Shown here in pieces: positions 1 through 9,643 of a stretch of 64,000 nt of DNA (its first letter is position 1; every line of letters starts with the position of its first letter). Position numbers and translations under genes: made by a program. Below the pieces are notes generated by a model, which was not told the DNA's origin, ran no database searches, and saw only the letters and a list, made by a program, of their open reading frames with translations. The stretch spans positions 3,410,001-3,474,000 of the forward strand of contig NZ_JACIBU010000001.1 in NCBI RefSeq assembly GCF_014195485.1. The letters run 5' to 3'. The DNA comes from Modestobacter versicolor (lineage in GTDB: Bacteria > Actinomycetota > Actinomycetes > Mycobacteriales > Geodermatophilaceae).

Positions 1-1249
1 GCTCAAGCATCCGCCTGGCCGCCCAGTGAACAGCCTGCTGGTAGCTCTGAGTAAAAGTCTGGTCGGACAGTCTCGAGCTCCTGCCGCCGTGAGCCACCGA
101 GCTTCGGACCCCGTAAAGGTCCAAGTACTGCGCCCTGCGATCCAAGCGCTTGACGGGATCTCGCTCCAGTAGTGCAAATCTGTCCGCCATCGCGCCGCCG
201 GGGACGGCGCTCCTTCCCGAAAGTAGGGCATCCATTGCGACACCCAGCGCAAGCGAGGAGTCGTCTGCCTCCGACGTAAAGAAGGCCTCACCAAACCATC
301 GAGCCGATGTCCGTATGCGTGGTCCAATGACCCACGGTTTCATGGCCGTCTCAACGGCATTGAGGGTGTCACTAGACAGGAGTGCAGCGTCGAGAGGTAG
401 TGGGTCTGCCGAGTACCAGTGTGTGGTTTGACTACTCGGATGCAGATCTGTGACCGTGAGCGGTTGTGCTACTAACTCCATGCGGCTCGAACCAGGAAGA
501 AACTCGGTGACGGCTGACCGATCGAGCACGAGTCCACGAACACCCGGGCGGTTGACTTCAACGCTGCTAGCTCGGTAAGAGGATAGTTCGCGCGTCATGA
601 GAAGGCATAGGTCCACCAGCTCCCCTGCCGCGCGCTGTGCCGCTCGGAACGCGCCGTCGTCCTGCCTGTGACTCCATGTGGCCACCGCAACTGGCGAAAG
701 CCCGTCAACAGCGGGTCTGGCGAGCACGCGGTCTCGCAGCCAGGCTTCAGCGGCTTCACTTCCAACCGTGCACCGTTCGCCCGCCCGCCTGTTGACGAGC
801 TCGAAGAAGTCCCGATCAGCTTTCCCAACCACGGCATCACCGATGGCAAGTGGTTCACTGTCCCATCTGACGTTGGCGAGGAGCACGATAGTGACCGCTT
901 GTCGAGCGGACATCACCCTAGACAGTGCGCGTTCGATGAATTCGGAGACGTTCGCCGCTTCGGATGCCGCAACGGTCATGGTTGCGATCAGAGCCCACAG
1001 ATTCTCCTCACTCCAGCGCGTCTTGATCTTCTGCTCGTGAAGTAGAGCTTCCATGGCGTCTTCGAGTGCATCAATGCCGTCGGGCGTAAAGGTCACCGAG
1101 CCTCTCGGACTCGGGAGGGAGGCCATGCCTGATCGACGGTACGACAGAACCGACCAGCCGTACACCCACGGTTCCTGCGCAGGGGAGGGGTGAACCGTGG
1201 ATGCTGCGGTCACCAGTGAGCGGATTGCTTCGTTGAGACGTCGAGGCAC
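1..1249 (-). CDS. HEPN-like domain protein, C-terminus cut by window edge
   Basis: A single open frame on the minus strand runs without a stop from a GTG at 1249 to the left edge (416 residues visible), so the gene is partial at its 3' end. In-frame ATG codons at 1126 and 1054 are alternative starts, but the upstream 41 codons read as ordinary protein (LNEAIRSLV, QEPWVYGWSVLSY), and a TGA lies just before the GTG. Most of the protein is not recognised. The last ~70 residues are helical and contain a D-L-Y-G-V-R-S-S-V-A-H-G-G segment with R382-x4-H387, the R-x4-6-H signature of HEPN domains, many of which are ribonucleases of defence or toxin systems. G+C is visibly lower than in all other genes here and codon choice is relaxed (TTT, ATA, TTA, AGA appear), which suggests horizontal transfer. 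HEPN assignment is from the motif only. An uncharacterised phage-defence or abortive-infection protein is plausible but not shown. Confidence 0.7.
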   Translation of the reverse strand, partial: MPRRLNEAIRSLVTAASTVHPSPAQEPWVYGWSVLSYRRSGMASLPSPRGSVTFTPDGIDALEDAMEALLHEQKIKTRWSEENLWALIATMTVAASEAANVSEFIERALSRVMSARQAVTIVLLANVRWDSEPLAIGDAVVGKADRDFFELVNRRAGERCTVGSEAAEAWLRDRVLARPAVDGLSPVAVATWSHRQDDGAFRAAQRAAGELVDLCLLMTRELSSYRASSVEVNRPGVRGLVLDRSAVTEFLPGSSRMELVAQPLTVTDLHPSSQTTHWYSADPLPLDAALLSSDTLNAVETAMKPWVIGPRIRTSARWFGEAFFTSEADDSSLALGVAMDALLSGRSAVPGGAMADRFALLERDPVKRLDRRAQYLDLYGVRSSVAHGGRSSRLSDQTFTQSYQQAVHWAARRMLE

Positions 1250-1428
1250 CTCTCAAGCTTGCCCGTTACAGGCGACAGTTGCGATGGCAGTGAGTTCGGT
1301 CTGCCGATGAGACGTGCGGACCGTCACGAGGCGCCTGGACTGCTCCTGGGGTGAAAGTTGTCTCCCGTTGGTTAGTGACAGGAGCGATGTGCCGACCCGG
1401 GCGATGCGGCTCGCCGGCCGCTAGCCGC

Positions 1429-1908
1429 TCAGCCGGCCGCCTCGGCCTGCAGGTCGTCGGCGGTCCAGGTGTAGAGCTGGCCGTCCAGCACGACGGTGAC
1501 CCACCCGTCGCACAGCTGGGCGGTGTCACCCAGGTCGGGCCACGAGCCACCGCCGTCGAACGGCATGCCCACGCTGGGCAGCGCGGTGCAGTCGGCCGGC
1601 GGGGTGGTGCCGGGCACCAGCTCCATCGTGGCGCGGACGCTGCCGCTGTCGTCGCCCGCGGCGTCCCCGGGGCGGACGACGGTGACGGCGGAGCCCACGT
1701 CGCGGGTCCAGTCCGGCACCAGCCCGGCGGGGGCGGCGTCGGCGGTGCGGTAGTCGCGGGTCTCGGTGTGCCCCTGCAGCTCGGCCAGCATCGCGCCGGG
1801 GCCGTCGACCCCCGACGGCATGGTGACCGCCACCCCCGCCGCGGCGGCCGCGGCGACCCCGGCCACCGCCGTCACGGTCCCGGCCACGACCTTCCTCGTG
1901 CTGACCAC
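1429..1908 (-). CDS. Secreted hypothetical protein
   Basis: About 159 residues. The GTG at 1908 is chosen because GAGGGAGG lies about 6 nt upstream on the minus strand; an earlier in-frame start at 1932 lacks a site. The N terminus is short and basic (STRK) followed by a ~25-residue Ala/Val/Gly hydrophobic segment, so it is exported or membrane-anchored. The mature part is acidic and has two cysteines (in PADCTALP and AQLCDGW) that could form one disulfide. No family recognised. It stands alone between the low-G+C HEPN-like gene and the metallo-beta-lactamase-fold gene. Confidence 0.7.
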   Translation of the reverse strand: MVSTRKVVAGTVTAVAGVAAAAAAGVAVTMPSGVDGPGAMLAELQGHTETRDYRTADAAPAGLVPDWTRDVGSAVTVVRPGDAAGDDSGSVRATMELVPGTTPPADCTALPSVGMPFDGGGSWPDLGDTAQLCDGWVTVVLDGQLYTWTADDLQAEAAG

Positions 1909-2028
1909 GCTGGTCCTCCCTCGTCCGGCCACCGGGCGGTGGCGGTACGAGCATCGGTCAGCGGGCCCTGCCCGGGCGTCGCCCGGCGGGACGATCTGCG
2001 CAGCTCAGCGGGTCATCCCCGGGGATGA

Positions 2029-2859
2029 TCACGCGCGCAGCGAGACGGTCTGGCCCCGGCCGACGGTGCGGATCTCGCCGGGCGCGCGCCGCTTGGCCAC
2101 CTCGGCCAGGAAGTCGCCGAGCGGGCTGCGGAAGACGGTGTAGTCGTCGTAGTGCACCGGCACGGTCACCGGCGGCCTGAGCAGCTCGACCAGGTCCGCG
2201 CCCTGCCGGCCGTCCATCGTCACCAGGATGCCGGGCGGGATGCGGGTGCCGCCGAGGTGCGGGATGAGCACGTCCAGCGGGCCGCAGCGCTCGAGCACCT
2301 CGCCGAGGGCCGGCCGGAACAGGGTGTCGCCGCTGATGAACCCGCGCCAGACCACCTCGCTGCCGGCCACGCCGCCGCGCACCAGCTCCAGCACGCTGCC
2401 CATCACCTGGGGCAGCAGCCGGGCCAGCGGGCCGGGCCCGTGGACGCCGGGCACGCTGGTCACCCGCAGCGTCGACGTGCCGCTGGTGAGCTCGTGGGTC
2501 TGCCAGGGCCGCAGGTCGGCGGTGCCGGTGAACCCCCGCTTGGCCAGGCACCGGGCGGCCTCCGGCGTCGTCACCACCGGGACGTCCTTGGGCATCGACC
2601 GGGTGGCGATCCGGTCCCAGTGGTCGCCGTGCATGTGCGACAGCAGGACGGCGTCCAGGGCCGGCAGCTGGGTCGGCTGCAGGGCCGGTTCGGTGAGCCG
2701 CTTGCTGCGCAACCCGTAGCCCAGGTGGGCGCGCTGGCCGCGGTGCAGGAAGTTCGGGTCGGTCAGCAGGGTGAACGGCCCCAGGCGGAGCAACGTCGTC
2801 GCGTTGCCGCCGAAGGTGAGCGTGACGTCGTCTGCGGTGTCGGGGCTGTCGCCGGCCAT
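2029..2859 (-). CDS. Metallo-beta-lactamase-fold hydrolase (UlaG/YtnP-like)
   Basis: 276 residues, typical of the UlaG-like branch of MBL hydrolases. The metal-binding signature H-M-H-G-D-H-W (around residue 77) is intact, preceded by the DAVLLS strand; the later ligands are seen as PGVHGPG, the Asp of SGDT and the His of PVHYDD. The family hydrolyses lactones, phosphodiesters or amides; the substrate here cannot be told. A GAGGGG sequence lies about 12 nt before the ATG. It lies directly downstream of the marR gene on the same strand (15 nt), so co-transcription with the regulator is likely. Confidence 0.9.
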   Translation of the reverse strand: MAGDSPDTADDVTLTFGGNATTLLRLGPFTLLTDPNFLHRGQRAHLGYGLRSKRLTEPALQPTQLPALDAVLLSHMHGDHWDRIATRSMPKDVPVVTTPEAARCLAKRGFTGTADLRPWQTHELTSGTSTLRVTSVPGVHGPGPLARLLPQVMGSVLELVRGGVAGSEVVWRGFISGDTLFRPALGEVLERCGPLDVLIPHLGGTRIPPGILVTMDGRQGADLVELLRPPVTVPVHYDDYTVFRSPLGDFLAEVAKRRAPGEIRTVGRGQTVSLRA

Positions 2860-2874
2860 GCCTGCGGCTACCCC

Positions 2875-3402
2875 TCAGCTGCCGGTCTGCAACCCCGGCA
2901 GCCGGGTCTGCTCGGCGGGCCGCGGCAGGGTGCCGGTGGCCAGCACCTGCTCGTGCACCTGCTCCAGCGCGGTGCGCAGCGCGGGGAGCAGCGCCGGGTC
3001 CAGGCCGTCGAAGAACATCCGCCGGACCAGGGCGGCGTGGCCGGGCGTCGCGTCTCGCAGCGCGGTGAGCCCGGCGTCGGTCAGGACGGCGTCGGTCGCC
3101 CGCCGGTCGGACGCCGACGGGCTGCGCTCGACCAGCCCGCGGGCGTCCATCCGCTGCAGGTGGTGGCTGAGCCGGCTGCGCTCCCAGGCGAGCCGGGTGG
3201 CCAGCGTGGTGAGCTGCAGCCGGTGGCCGGGGGAGTCGGCCAGCGCGTTGAGGACGTCGTAGTCCGGGAGGGACAGGTCGCTGTCGGTCTGCAGCTGCCG
3301 GTTCATCTCGTAGCCGAGCCGCAGCATCACGCGCATGTAGGCGAACCAGGTCTCCTGCTGCTCACCGGTCAGCACCGGTTCGCCCGCTGAATCACGTGAC
3401 AT
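2875..3402 (-). CDS. MarR-family transcriptional regulator
   Basis: 175 residues with a winged-helix core: helix-turn-helix LTTLATRLAWERSRLSHHLQ, then the wing with the family-typical S-x-x-D-R-R-A motif (SASDRRATDAVLTDAG). The ATG at 3402 has AGGAAG about 10 nt upstream. Divergent from the esterase at 3484, the usual arrangement for a MarR repressor and its target. A palindrome TGACATGTCA overlaps its own start codon, and a matching site lies before the SDR at 4938, so autoregulation plus control of the esterase and SDR genes is inferred. Confidence 0.93.
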   Translation of the reverse strand: MSRDSAGEPVLTGEQQETWFAYMRVMLRLGYEMNRQLQTDSDLSLPDYDVLNALADSPGHRLQLTTLATRLAWERSRLSHHLQRMDARGLVERSPSASDRRATDAVLTDAGLTALRDATPGHAALVRRMFFDGLDPALLPALRTALEQVHEQVLATGTLPRPAEQTRLPGLQTGS

Positions 3403-3409
3403 GTCATGT
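3394..3409. promoter_or_regulatory. Candidate MarR operator, site 1
   Basis: ACGTGACATGTCATGT, a near-perfect dyad with the central palindrome TGACATGTCA, overlapping the start codon of the marR gene in the marR/esterase divergent region. It matches 12 of 16 positions with the dyad at 4869-4884. Binding is inferred. Confidence 0.6.
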
Positions 3410-3483
3410 AACTTCCTGTCCGACGGCCTGGTCAGTGTCGACGCCCGGGTCGCCGCCGTCGAACACAGTCGAGAGGAACCACC

Positions 3484-4449
3484 GTGACCGAGCCCGTGCA
3501 GCCCGTGCTGGAGCCCACCGCCCAGGCGTTCGCCGACGCGAACTCCACCCCGCCCTTCCTGTACCAGCTCTCCCCGGAGGAGGGCCGGAAGATCGTCGAC
3601 GGCGTGCAGTCCGACCCGCCGCCGGTCCTGCTGGACGCCGACGTCTCCGACCTCACCATCGACGGTGGCCCCACGGGATCGGTCCGGGTGCGCATCGTGC
3701 GCCCGGCCGGTGCCACCGGCGTGCTCCCGGTGGTCCTGTACGTGCACGGCCTGGGCTGGGTCTTCGGCGGCCCGCAGACCCACGACCGGCTGGTGCGCGA
3801 GCTCGCCGTGGGGGCGCAGGCCGCCGTCGTCTTCCCCGACTACGACCTGGCGCCCGAGCACCAGTACCCGACGCAGATCGAGCAGGTGTACGCCGTCGCC
3901 GACTGGATCGCGATGAACGGCGCCGACGAGCGGCTGGACACCAGTCGGATCGCCATCGCCGGGGACTCGGTGGGCGGGAACATGGCCGCCGTCACCACGA
4001 TCCTGGCCAAGCAGCGGGGCGGGGTCTCCTTCGCCGGCCAGCTGCTCTTCTACCCGGTCACCGACGCCTCGTTCGACACCGGCTCCTACCACCAGTTCGC
4101 CACCGGCTACTTCCTCGAGCGGGCCGGCATGCAGTGGTTCTGGGACCAGTACACGACCGACCCGGCCCAGCGCGCGGAGATCACCGCCTCCCCGCTGCGC
4201 GCCTCGCTCGACGAGCTCGCCGACCTGCCCCAGGCGCTGGTCATCGTGGGCGAGGCCGACGTGCTGCGCGACGAGGGCGAGGCCTACGCGGCCAAGCTCC
4301 GCGCGGCCGGCGTCCCGGTCACCGCGGTGCGCTACGGCGGGATCGTGCACGACTTCGTCGGGCTGAACCCGCTGCGGCACACCTACGCCGCCGAGGCCGC
4401 CGTCAACCAGGCCGTCGCGTTCCTGCGCGGCGTGCTCGGCACGGACTGA
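3484..4449 (+). CDS. Alpha/beta hydrolase, HSL/Aes-type esterase
   Basis: 321 residues, normal for the hormone-sensitive-lipase (acetyl esterase) group. Oxyanion-hole motif is H-G-L-G-W (residues 88-92, usually HGGG/HGGGW), the nucleophile elbow is G-D-S-V-G-G with Ser162, and the remaining triad is Asp259 (GEADVLRDEGEAY) and His289 (GGIVHDF). It hydrolyses short-chain acyl esters; the natural substrate is unknown. The GTG start follows GAGAGGAA. It heads a two-gene unit with an NTF2-like gene 5 nt downstream, closed by a hairpin at 4814-4847. The divergent MarR gene and shared operator suggest induction by a small aromatic or ester compound (inference). Confidence 0.93.
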   Translation: MTEPVQPVLEPTAQAFADANSTPPFLYQLSPEEGRKIVDGVQSDPPPVLLDADVSDLTIDGGPTGSVRVRIVRPAGATGVLPVVLYVHGLGWVFGGPQTHDRLVRELAVGAQAAVVFPDYDLAPEHQYPTQIEQVYAVADWIAMNGADERLDTSRIAIAGDSVGGNMAAVTTILAKQRGGVSFAGQLLFYPVTDASFDTGSYHQFATGYFLERAGMQWFWDQYTTDPAQRAEITASPLRASLDELADLPQALVIVGEADVLRDEGEAYAAKLRAAGVPVTAVRYGGIVHDFVGLNPLRHTYAAEAAVNQAVAFLRGVLGTD

Positions 4450-4454
4450 CCGCC

Positions 4455-4808
4455 GTGCCCACGGTGGCCGAGCTCCTGGAGCGGATGCTCGACGGCGTCT
4501 TCAACGAGCCGGACCCGCAGCGGCGGGCGGCGGTGATCGCCGAGGTGTTCAGCGAGGACGTGGTCTTCGTCGACGACGAGCAGGCGGTGACCGGCCGGGA
4601 CGCGCTGGCGGCCACGGTGACCGGCCTGCTGGCCCAGGGCCCGGGCTTCGTCTTCACCCCGGCCGGCCCGTTCCGCGGGGTGGGCGACCTCGGCATGCGG
4701 CCGTGGTCGCTCGGGCCTCCGGGAGCCGCGCCGGTGCTCGGCGGGCTGGACGTGGCGCAGGTCGTCGACGGCCGGATCGCCCGGCTCTGGACGGTGCTCG
4801 ACCGGTGA
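4455..4808 (+). CDS. NTF2-like (SnoaL-type) small protein
   Basis: 117 residues beginning at GTG 4455, only 5 nt after the esterase stop. It has the cone-fold hallmarks: an N-terminal helix ending in acidic F-x-E-D-V-V-F-V-D-D, a middle RDALAATV helix, and C-terminal strands (VAQVVDGRIARLWTVLD) like polyketide-cyclase/SnoaL or DUF4440 proteins. No catalytic residues can be assigned. Probably co-expressed with the esterase. Confidence 0.75.
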   Translation: MPTVAELLERMLDGVFNEPDPQRRAAVIAEVFSEDVVFVDDEQAVTGRDALAATVTGLLAQGPGFVFTPAGPFRGVGDLGMRPWSLGPPGAAPVLGGLDVAQVVDGRIARLWTVLDR

Positions 4809-4813
4809 GACCG

Positions 4814-4847
4814 CGGGGCGGGGACGGCGGCGCGCGTCCCCGCCCCG
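4814..4847 (+). terminator. Hairpin closing the esterase/NTF2-like unit
   Basis: Perfect 13-bp inverted repeat CGGGGCGGGGACG / CGTCCCCGCCCCG with an 8-nt loop, 5 nt after the stop codon. No U-tract follows, as is common for G+C-rich actinobacterial terminators. Confidence 0.75.
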
Positions 4848-4868
4848 ACGCGGTGGTGTCGACGGAAT

Positions 4869-4884
4869 ACGTGACTTGTCACGC
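4869..4884. promoter_or_regulatory. Candidate MarR operator, site 2
   Basis: ACGTGACTTGTCACGC contains the dyad CGTGAC-TT-GTCACG, 54 nt before the SDR start. The left half ACGTGAC is identical to the site in the marR/esterase gap at 3394-3409, suggesting that the SDR belongs to the same regulon. Confidence 0.6.
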
Positions 4885-4937
4885 TGTTCTCCGACCGAGC
4901 GGTGCACCGGGCGCCGCCGGTCAAGAGAGGCACGACG

Positions 4938-5687
4938 ATGGGACAGCTCGACGGCAAGACGGCCCTGGTCACCGGAGCGACGTCCGGGATCGGTCTGGCG
5001 GCGGCCCAGCGGTTCGCCGCGGAGGGGGCGCACGTCTTCGTGACCGGCCGCCGCCAGGACGCGCTGGACGAGGCGGTCGCCTCGATCGGCCACGAGGCGG
5101 TGGGCGTGCAGGGCGACGTCGGCGAGCTGGCCGACCTGGACCGGCTGGTCGAGGTGGTCGGTGCGGCCGGGCGGGGGCTGGACGTGCTGTTCGCCAACGC
5201 CGGCGGCGGTGAGTTCGCCGCCCTCGGCGAGATCACCCTCGAGCACTACACCGGCACCTTCGACCGCAACGTCCGGGGCACCCTGTTCACCGTGCAGAAG
5301 GCGCTGCCGCTGCTCAACGCCGGGGCGTCGGTCGTGCTGGCGGGCTCGACGGCCACCCTGCACGGCACGCCGGCCTTCGGTGTCTACGCCGCCTCCAAGG
5401 CCGCGCTGCACTCGTTCGCGAAGACCTGGGCCGTCGAGCTGGCCGACCGGGGCATCCGGGTGAACACCCTGGTGCCCGGCAGCACCGCGACCCCCGGCCT
5501 GGTGGGGCTGGCCCCCGACGCCGAGGCCGCCCAGCAGATGCTGCACGGCATGGCGGCGGGCATCCCGCTGCGGCGGGTCGCCCGCCCGGAGGAGATCGCC
5601 GGCGGCGCGCTGTTCCTGGCCTCGGACCAGAGCAGCTTCATGACCGGCAACGAGCTGGTGCTGGACGGCGGCCAGGACCAGGTCTGA
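4938..5687 (+). CDS. Short-chain dehydrogenase/reductase
   Basis: 249 residues, classical SDR length. The cofactor motif T-G-A-T-S-G-I-G is at the N terminus, N-A-G-G is in the fourth strand, the catalytic Ser lies in LAGSTA and the Y-x-x-x-K motif is Y-A-A-S-K; the C terminus ends in the common F-M-T-G-N-E-L-x-x-D-G-G. The residue after strand 2 (TGRRQD) suggests NADP(H) use. The ATG at 4938 has AGAGAGG upstream. Substrate unknown; context (MarR-type site, esterase upstream) suggests a small carbonyl or alcohol released from an ester. Confidence 0.93.
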   Translation: MGQLDGKTALVTGATSGIGLAAAQRFAAEGAHVFVTGRRQDALDEAVASIGHEAVGVQGDVGELADLDRLVEVVGAAGRGLDVLFANAGGGEFAALGEITLEHYTGTFDRNVRGTLFTVQKALPLLNAGASVVLAGSTATLHGTPAFGVYAASKAALHSFAKTWAVELADRGIRVNTLVPGSTATPGLVGLAPDAEAAQQMLHGMAAGIPLRRVARPEEIAGGALFLASDQSSFMTGNELVLDGGQDQV

Positions 5688-5696
5688 CCGGCGCCC

Positions 5697-5726
5697 GTGC
5701 GCTGCGCGCGGGGGTGCGCAGCGCAC
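5697..5726 (+). terminator. Hairpin after the SDR gene
   Basis: Perfect 11-bp inverted repeat GTGCGCTGCGC / GCGCAGCGCAC with an 8-nt loop, starting 9 nt after the stop codon. Confidence 0.7.
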
Positions 5727-5792
5727 GAGCTTCCCGCCGGCGCACCCGCTGGCGCAGACTTCACGGCGGCCACCGACCCACGAGGAGCACCC

Positions 5793-6131
5793 ATGGACCA
5801 GATCGACCCGAGCGTCCCGCCGAGCGGCACCGGCTGCGTCGAGTGCGACGCGAGCGGCAGCTGGTGGCTGCACCTGCGCCGCTGCGCGGCCTGCGGGCAC
5901 GTCGGCTGCTGCGACTCCTCGCCGAACCAGCACGCCACCGCCCACGCGACGTCGAGCGGCCACCGCGTCGTGCAGAGCTTCGAGCCCGGCGAGGGCTGGT
6001 TCTGGGACTACGTCGAGGGCGAGTTCGCCGAGGGCCCCGAGCTCGCGGCCCCGCACGCCCACCCGGCCACCCAGCCGGTGCCCGGTCCCGCGGGCCGGGT
6101 GCCCGCCGACTGGATGAAGCACCTCCACTGA
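5793..6131 (+). CDS. UBP-type zinc finger protein
   Basis: 112 residues, essentially one UBP/BUZ-type zinc finger: GCVEC, then W-L-H-L-R-x-C-A-A-C-G-H-V-G-C-C-D-S-S, followed by spaced histidines (NQHATAH, GHRVV) and a W-F-W-D-Y segment. In eukaryotes this fold binds the ubiquitin C terminus; in actinobacteria its role is not known. The same module is fused to the C terminus of the antiporter encoded 28 nt downstream (identical CGHVGCCDSSP core), so the two products probably act together. ATG at 5793 follows GAGGAG. Confidence 0.9.
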   Translation: MDQIDPSVPPSGTGCVECDASGSWWLHLRRCAACGHVGCCDSSPNQHATAHATSSGHRVVQSFEPGEGWFWDYVEGEFAEGPELAAPHAHPATQPVPGPAGRVPADWMKHLH

Positions 6132-6159
6132 CCGGACGTCGCACCGTGGAGGACCGACC

Positions 6160-8028
6160 GTGGAACTGACCGCGGAACTGGTCGCCCTGGTCATCGCGGT
6201 CGGCGTCGTCGCCGGCCTGTGCAACCGGTTCGGCCTGCCCACCCCGCTCGTGCTGGTGGTCGTCGGGGCGGGCGCGTCCTTCCTGCCGTACGTGCCCGAG
6301 GTGCAGCTGGACCCGGACGTCGTCCTGTTCGCCCTGCTGCCGCCGCTGCTCTACGCCACCACCGCGCGGACGTCGCTGTTCGACTTCCGGCACAACAAGG
6401 CCAGCATCGTCGCGATGTCGGTGGTGCTGATCTTCTTCACCGCCCTGGTCGTCGGCTGGGTCACCTGGTTGCTGCTGCCCGGCGTGGCCTTCGCGGCCGC
6501 GGTGGCGCTGGGCGCGGTGGTCGCACCCCCGGACGCCATCGCCGCCTCGGCCCTCGGACGGCGGCTGGGGCTGCCCCGGCGGGTGGCCACCCTGCTCGAG
6601 CACGAGAGCCTGGTCAACGACGCCGCAGCGCTGATCGCGCTGAGCGTGGCGGTCTCGGCGCTGACCACCGAGCCCTCGCCGTTCGAGGTCGCCGGCGACT
6701 TCGCCTGGGCGGTGGTGGGCGCGGTGCTCGTCGGCGGGGTGGTCGCCGCGGTGCTCGCCGTCGTCCGGGCCCGGGTGCAGGACCCGGTGCTGGACACCCT
6801 GGTCTCCTTCGTCGCCCCCTACCTGGCCTTCCTGGCCGCGGAGGAGGTGCACGCCTCGGGCGTGCTGTCCACCGTCGTCACCGGGCTGGCGCTGGCCCAC
6901 GTGTCCCCGAAGGTGCAGACGGCGACCGCGCGGGTGACCGAGGCGATCACCTGGCGCACGGTCGCGTTCGTGCTGGAGAACGGCGTCTTCCTGCTCATCG
7001 GCATGCAGCTGCCCGGGCTGCTGTCCGGCGCCGCCGACAGCGGTCTCGGCGCCGGCCGGGTCGCCCTGGTCTGCGCCGGGGTGCTGGTCACCACGATCGT
7101 GGCGCGCTTCGTCTTCGTGTTCGGCCTCGCCGGGCTGCTCACGGTCGGGACGCCGGGCATGCGCCGACTGGCGTGGAGCCCCGGGGTCGCCGGGCTGGTC
7201 TCCTGGGCGGGCATGCGCGGGGTGGTCACGCTGGCCGCGGCCCAGGTGCTGCCCGAGGACCTGCCCGACCGCGAGGTGCTGCTGCTGGCGGCGTTCACCG
7301 TCGTCGTCGGCAGCCTGCTGGTGCAGGGCTCGACCCTGCCGTGGCTGGTGCGCAAGGTCGGCCTGCCGGCCCCCGACCCGGCCGAGGACGCGCTGCAGGC
7401 CGCGGTGATCGGCGACGCCGCCAACGCCGCGGGCCTCCAGCGGCTCGCCGAGCTGACCACCGGCGAGGAGCCCGAGGGCGTCGTCGACCGGCTGCGCGAC
7501 CGGTCGATCGCGCGGTCGCACGCGACGTGGGAGCGGCTGGGCCGTCCGTTGGCCGACCAGCAGACGCCCTCCAGCATCTACGCCCGGCTGCGGATGGCGA
7601 TGCTCGACGCCGAGCGGGACGTCGTGGTGCGCGCCCGCGACGCCGGCACCGCCCCGGCCGAGGTGCTGGAGGCCGCGCTCAACGCCATCGACGTCGAGGA
7701 GTCGCTGCTCGACCGGCACGAGGAGCTGGAGTCGCTGGACCGCGAGCGCCCGCTGGCCCCCCGGCCCAGCGACGAGCACTGCGCGCACCTGCGGCTGGCG
7801 CCGGTGGGCGTCGCGCACCCGGAGTCGGCGTGCGAGGACTGCCTGCGCGAGGGGACGACGTGGGTGCACCTGCGCACCTGCATGACCTGCGGGCACGTGG
7901 GCTGCTGCGACTCCTCGCCCCGGCGGCACTCCCGCGCGCACTTCGGCGCCGAGGGGCACCCGGTCGTCGTCAGCGCCGAGCCGGACGAGGCGTGGCGCTG
8001 GTGCTGGATCGACAGCGAGCTCGGCTAG
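6160..8028 (+). CDS. Na+/H+ antiporter (CPA1 type) with C-terminal UBP zinc finger
   Basis: 622 residues. Residues ~1-410 form about 12 hydrophobic segments of the CPA1/NhaP group, with the ion-site stretch V-V-A-P-P-D-A-I-A-A-S-A and E-S-L-V-N-D-A-A that mark Na+/H+ exchangers, and W-A-G-M-R-G-V-V-T-L-A near the end. A cytoplasmic helical region follows (~410-540), then a UBP-type zinc finger (~545-620; CEDC, CMTCGHVGCCDSSP, RAHF, GHPVV). The GTG start has GGAGG ~5 nt upstream. It follows the free zinc-finger gene by 28 nt and is closed by a long hairpin. The zinc finger may sense or recruit a partner to the exchanger (inference). Confidence 0.92.
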   Translation: MELTAELVALVIAVGVVAGLCNRFGLPTPLVLVVVGAGASFLPYVPEVQLDPDVVLFALLPPLLYATTARTSLFDFRHNKASIVAMSVVLIFFTALVVGWVTWLLLPGVAFAAAVALGAVVAPPDAIAASALGRRLGLPRRVATLLEHESLVNDAAALIALSVAVSALTTEPSPFEVAGDFAWAVVGAVLVGGVVAAVLAVVRARVQDPVLDTLVSFVAPYLAFLAAEEVHASGVLSTVVTGLALAHVSPKVQTATARVTEAITWRTVAFVLENGVFLLIGMQLPGLLSGAADSGLGAGRVALVCAGVLVTTIVARFVFVFGLAGLLTVGTPGMRRLAWSPGVAGLVSWAGMRGVVTLAAAQVLPEDLPDREVLLLAAFTVVVGSLLVQGSTLPWLVRKVGLPAPDPAEDALQAAVIGDAANAAGLQRLAELTTGEEPEGVVDRLRDRSIARSHATWERLGRPLADQQTPSSIYARLRMAMLDAERDVVVRARDAGTAPAEVLEAALNAIDVEESLLDRHEELESLDRERPLAPRPSDEHCAHLRLAPVGVAHPESACEDCLREGTTWVHLRTCMTCGHVGCCDSSPRRHSRAHFGAEGHPVVVSAEPDEAWRWCWIDSELG

Positions 8029-8039
8029 GCCCCACCCCA

Positions 8040-8095
8040 CGATCGCGCCCTGGAGCACCTGTCCGGCCCGGGACGGGTGCTCCTCGGCGCGATCG
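8040..8095 (+). terminator. Long hairpin after the antiporter gene
   Basis: Two 25-nt arms separated by 6 nt (22 of 25 pairs standard, beginning CGATCGCGCC and ending GGCGCGATCG), 11 nt after the antiporter stop. Probable terminator; its unusual length could also make it a mobile palindromic repeat. Confidence 0.6.
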
Positions 8096-8128
8096 CGGGG
8101 CGTCGGGGGCGGCTGGTAGACACGACCC

Positions 8129-9639
<1,511 letters not shown>

Positions 9640-9643
<4 letters not shown>

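Noticed and set aside
1-1249. Mobile element around the low-G+C gene
   Set aside because: No transposase, integrase, tRNA or terminal repeat is visible in the window; base composition alone does not define an element.
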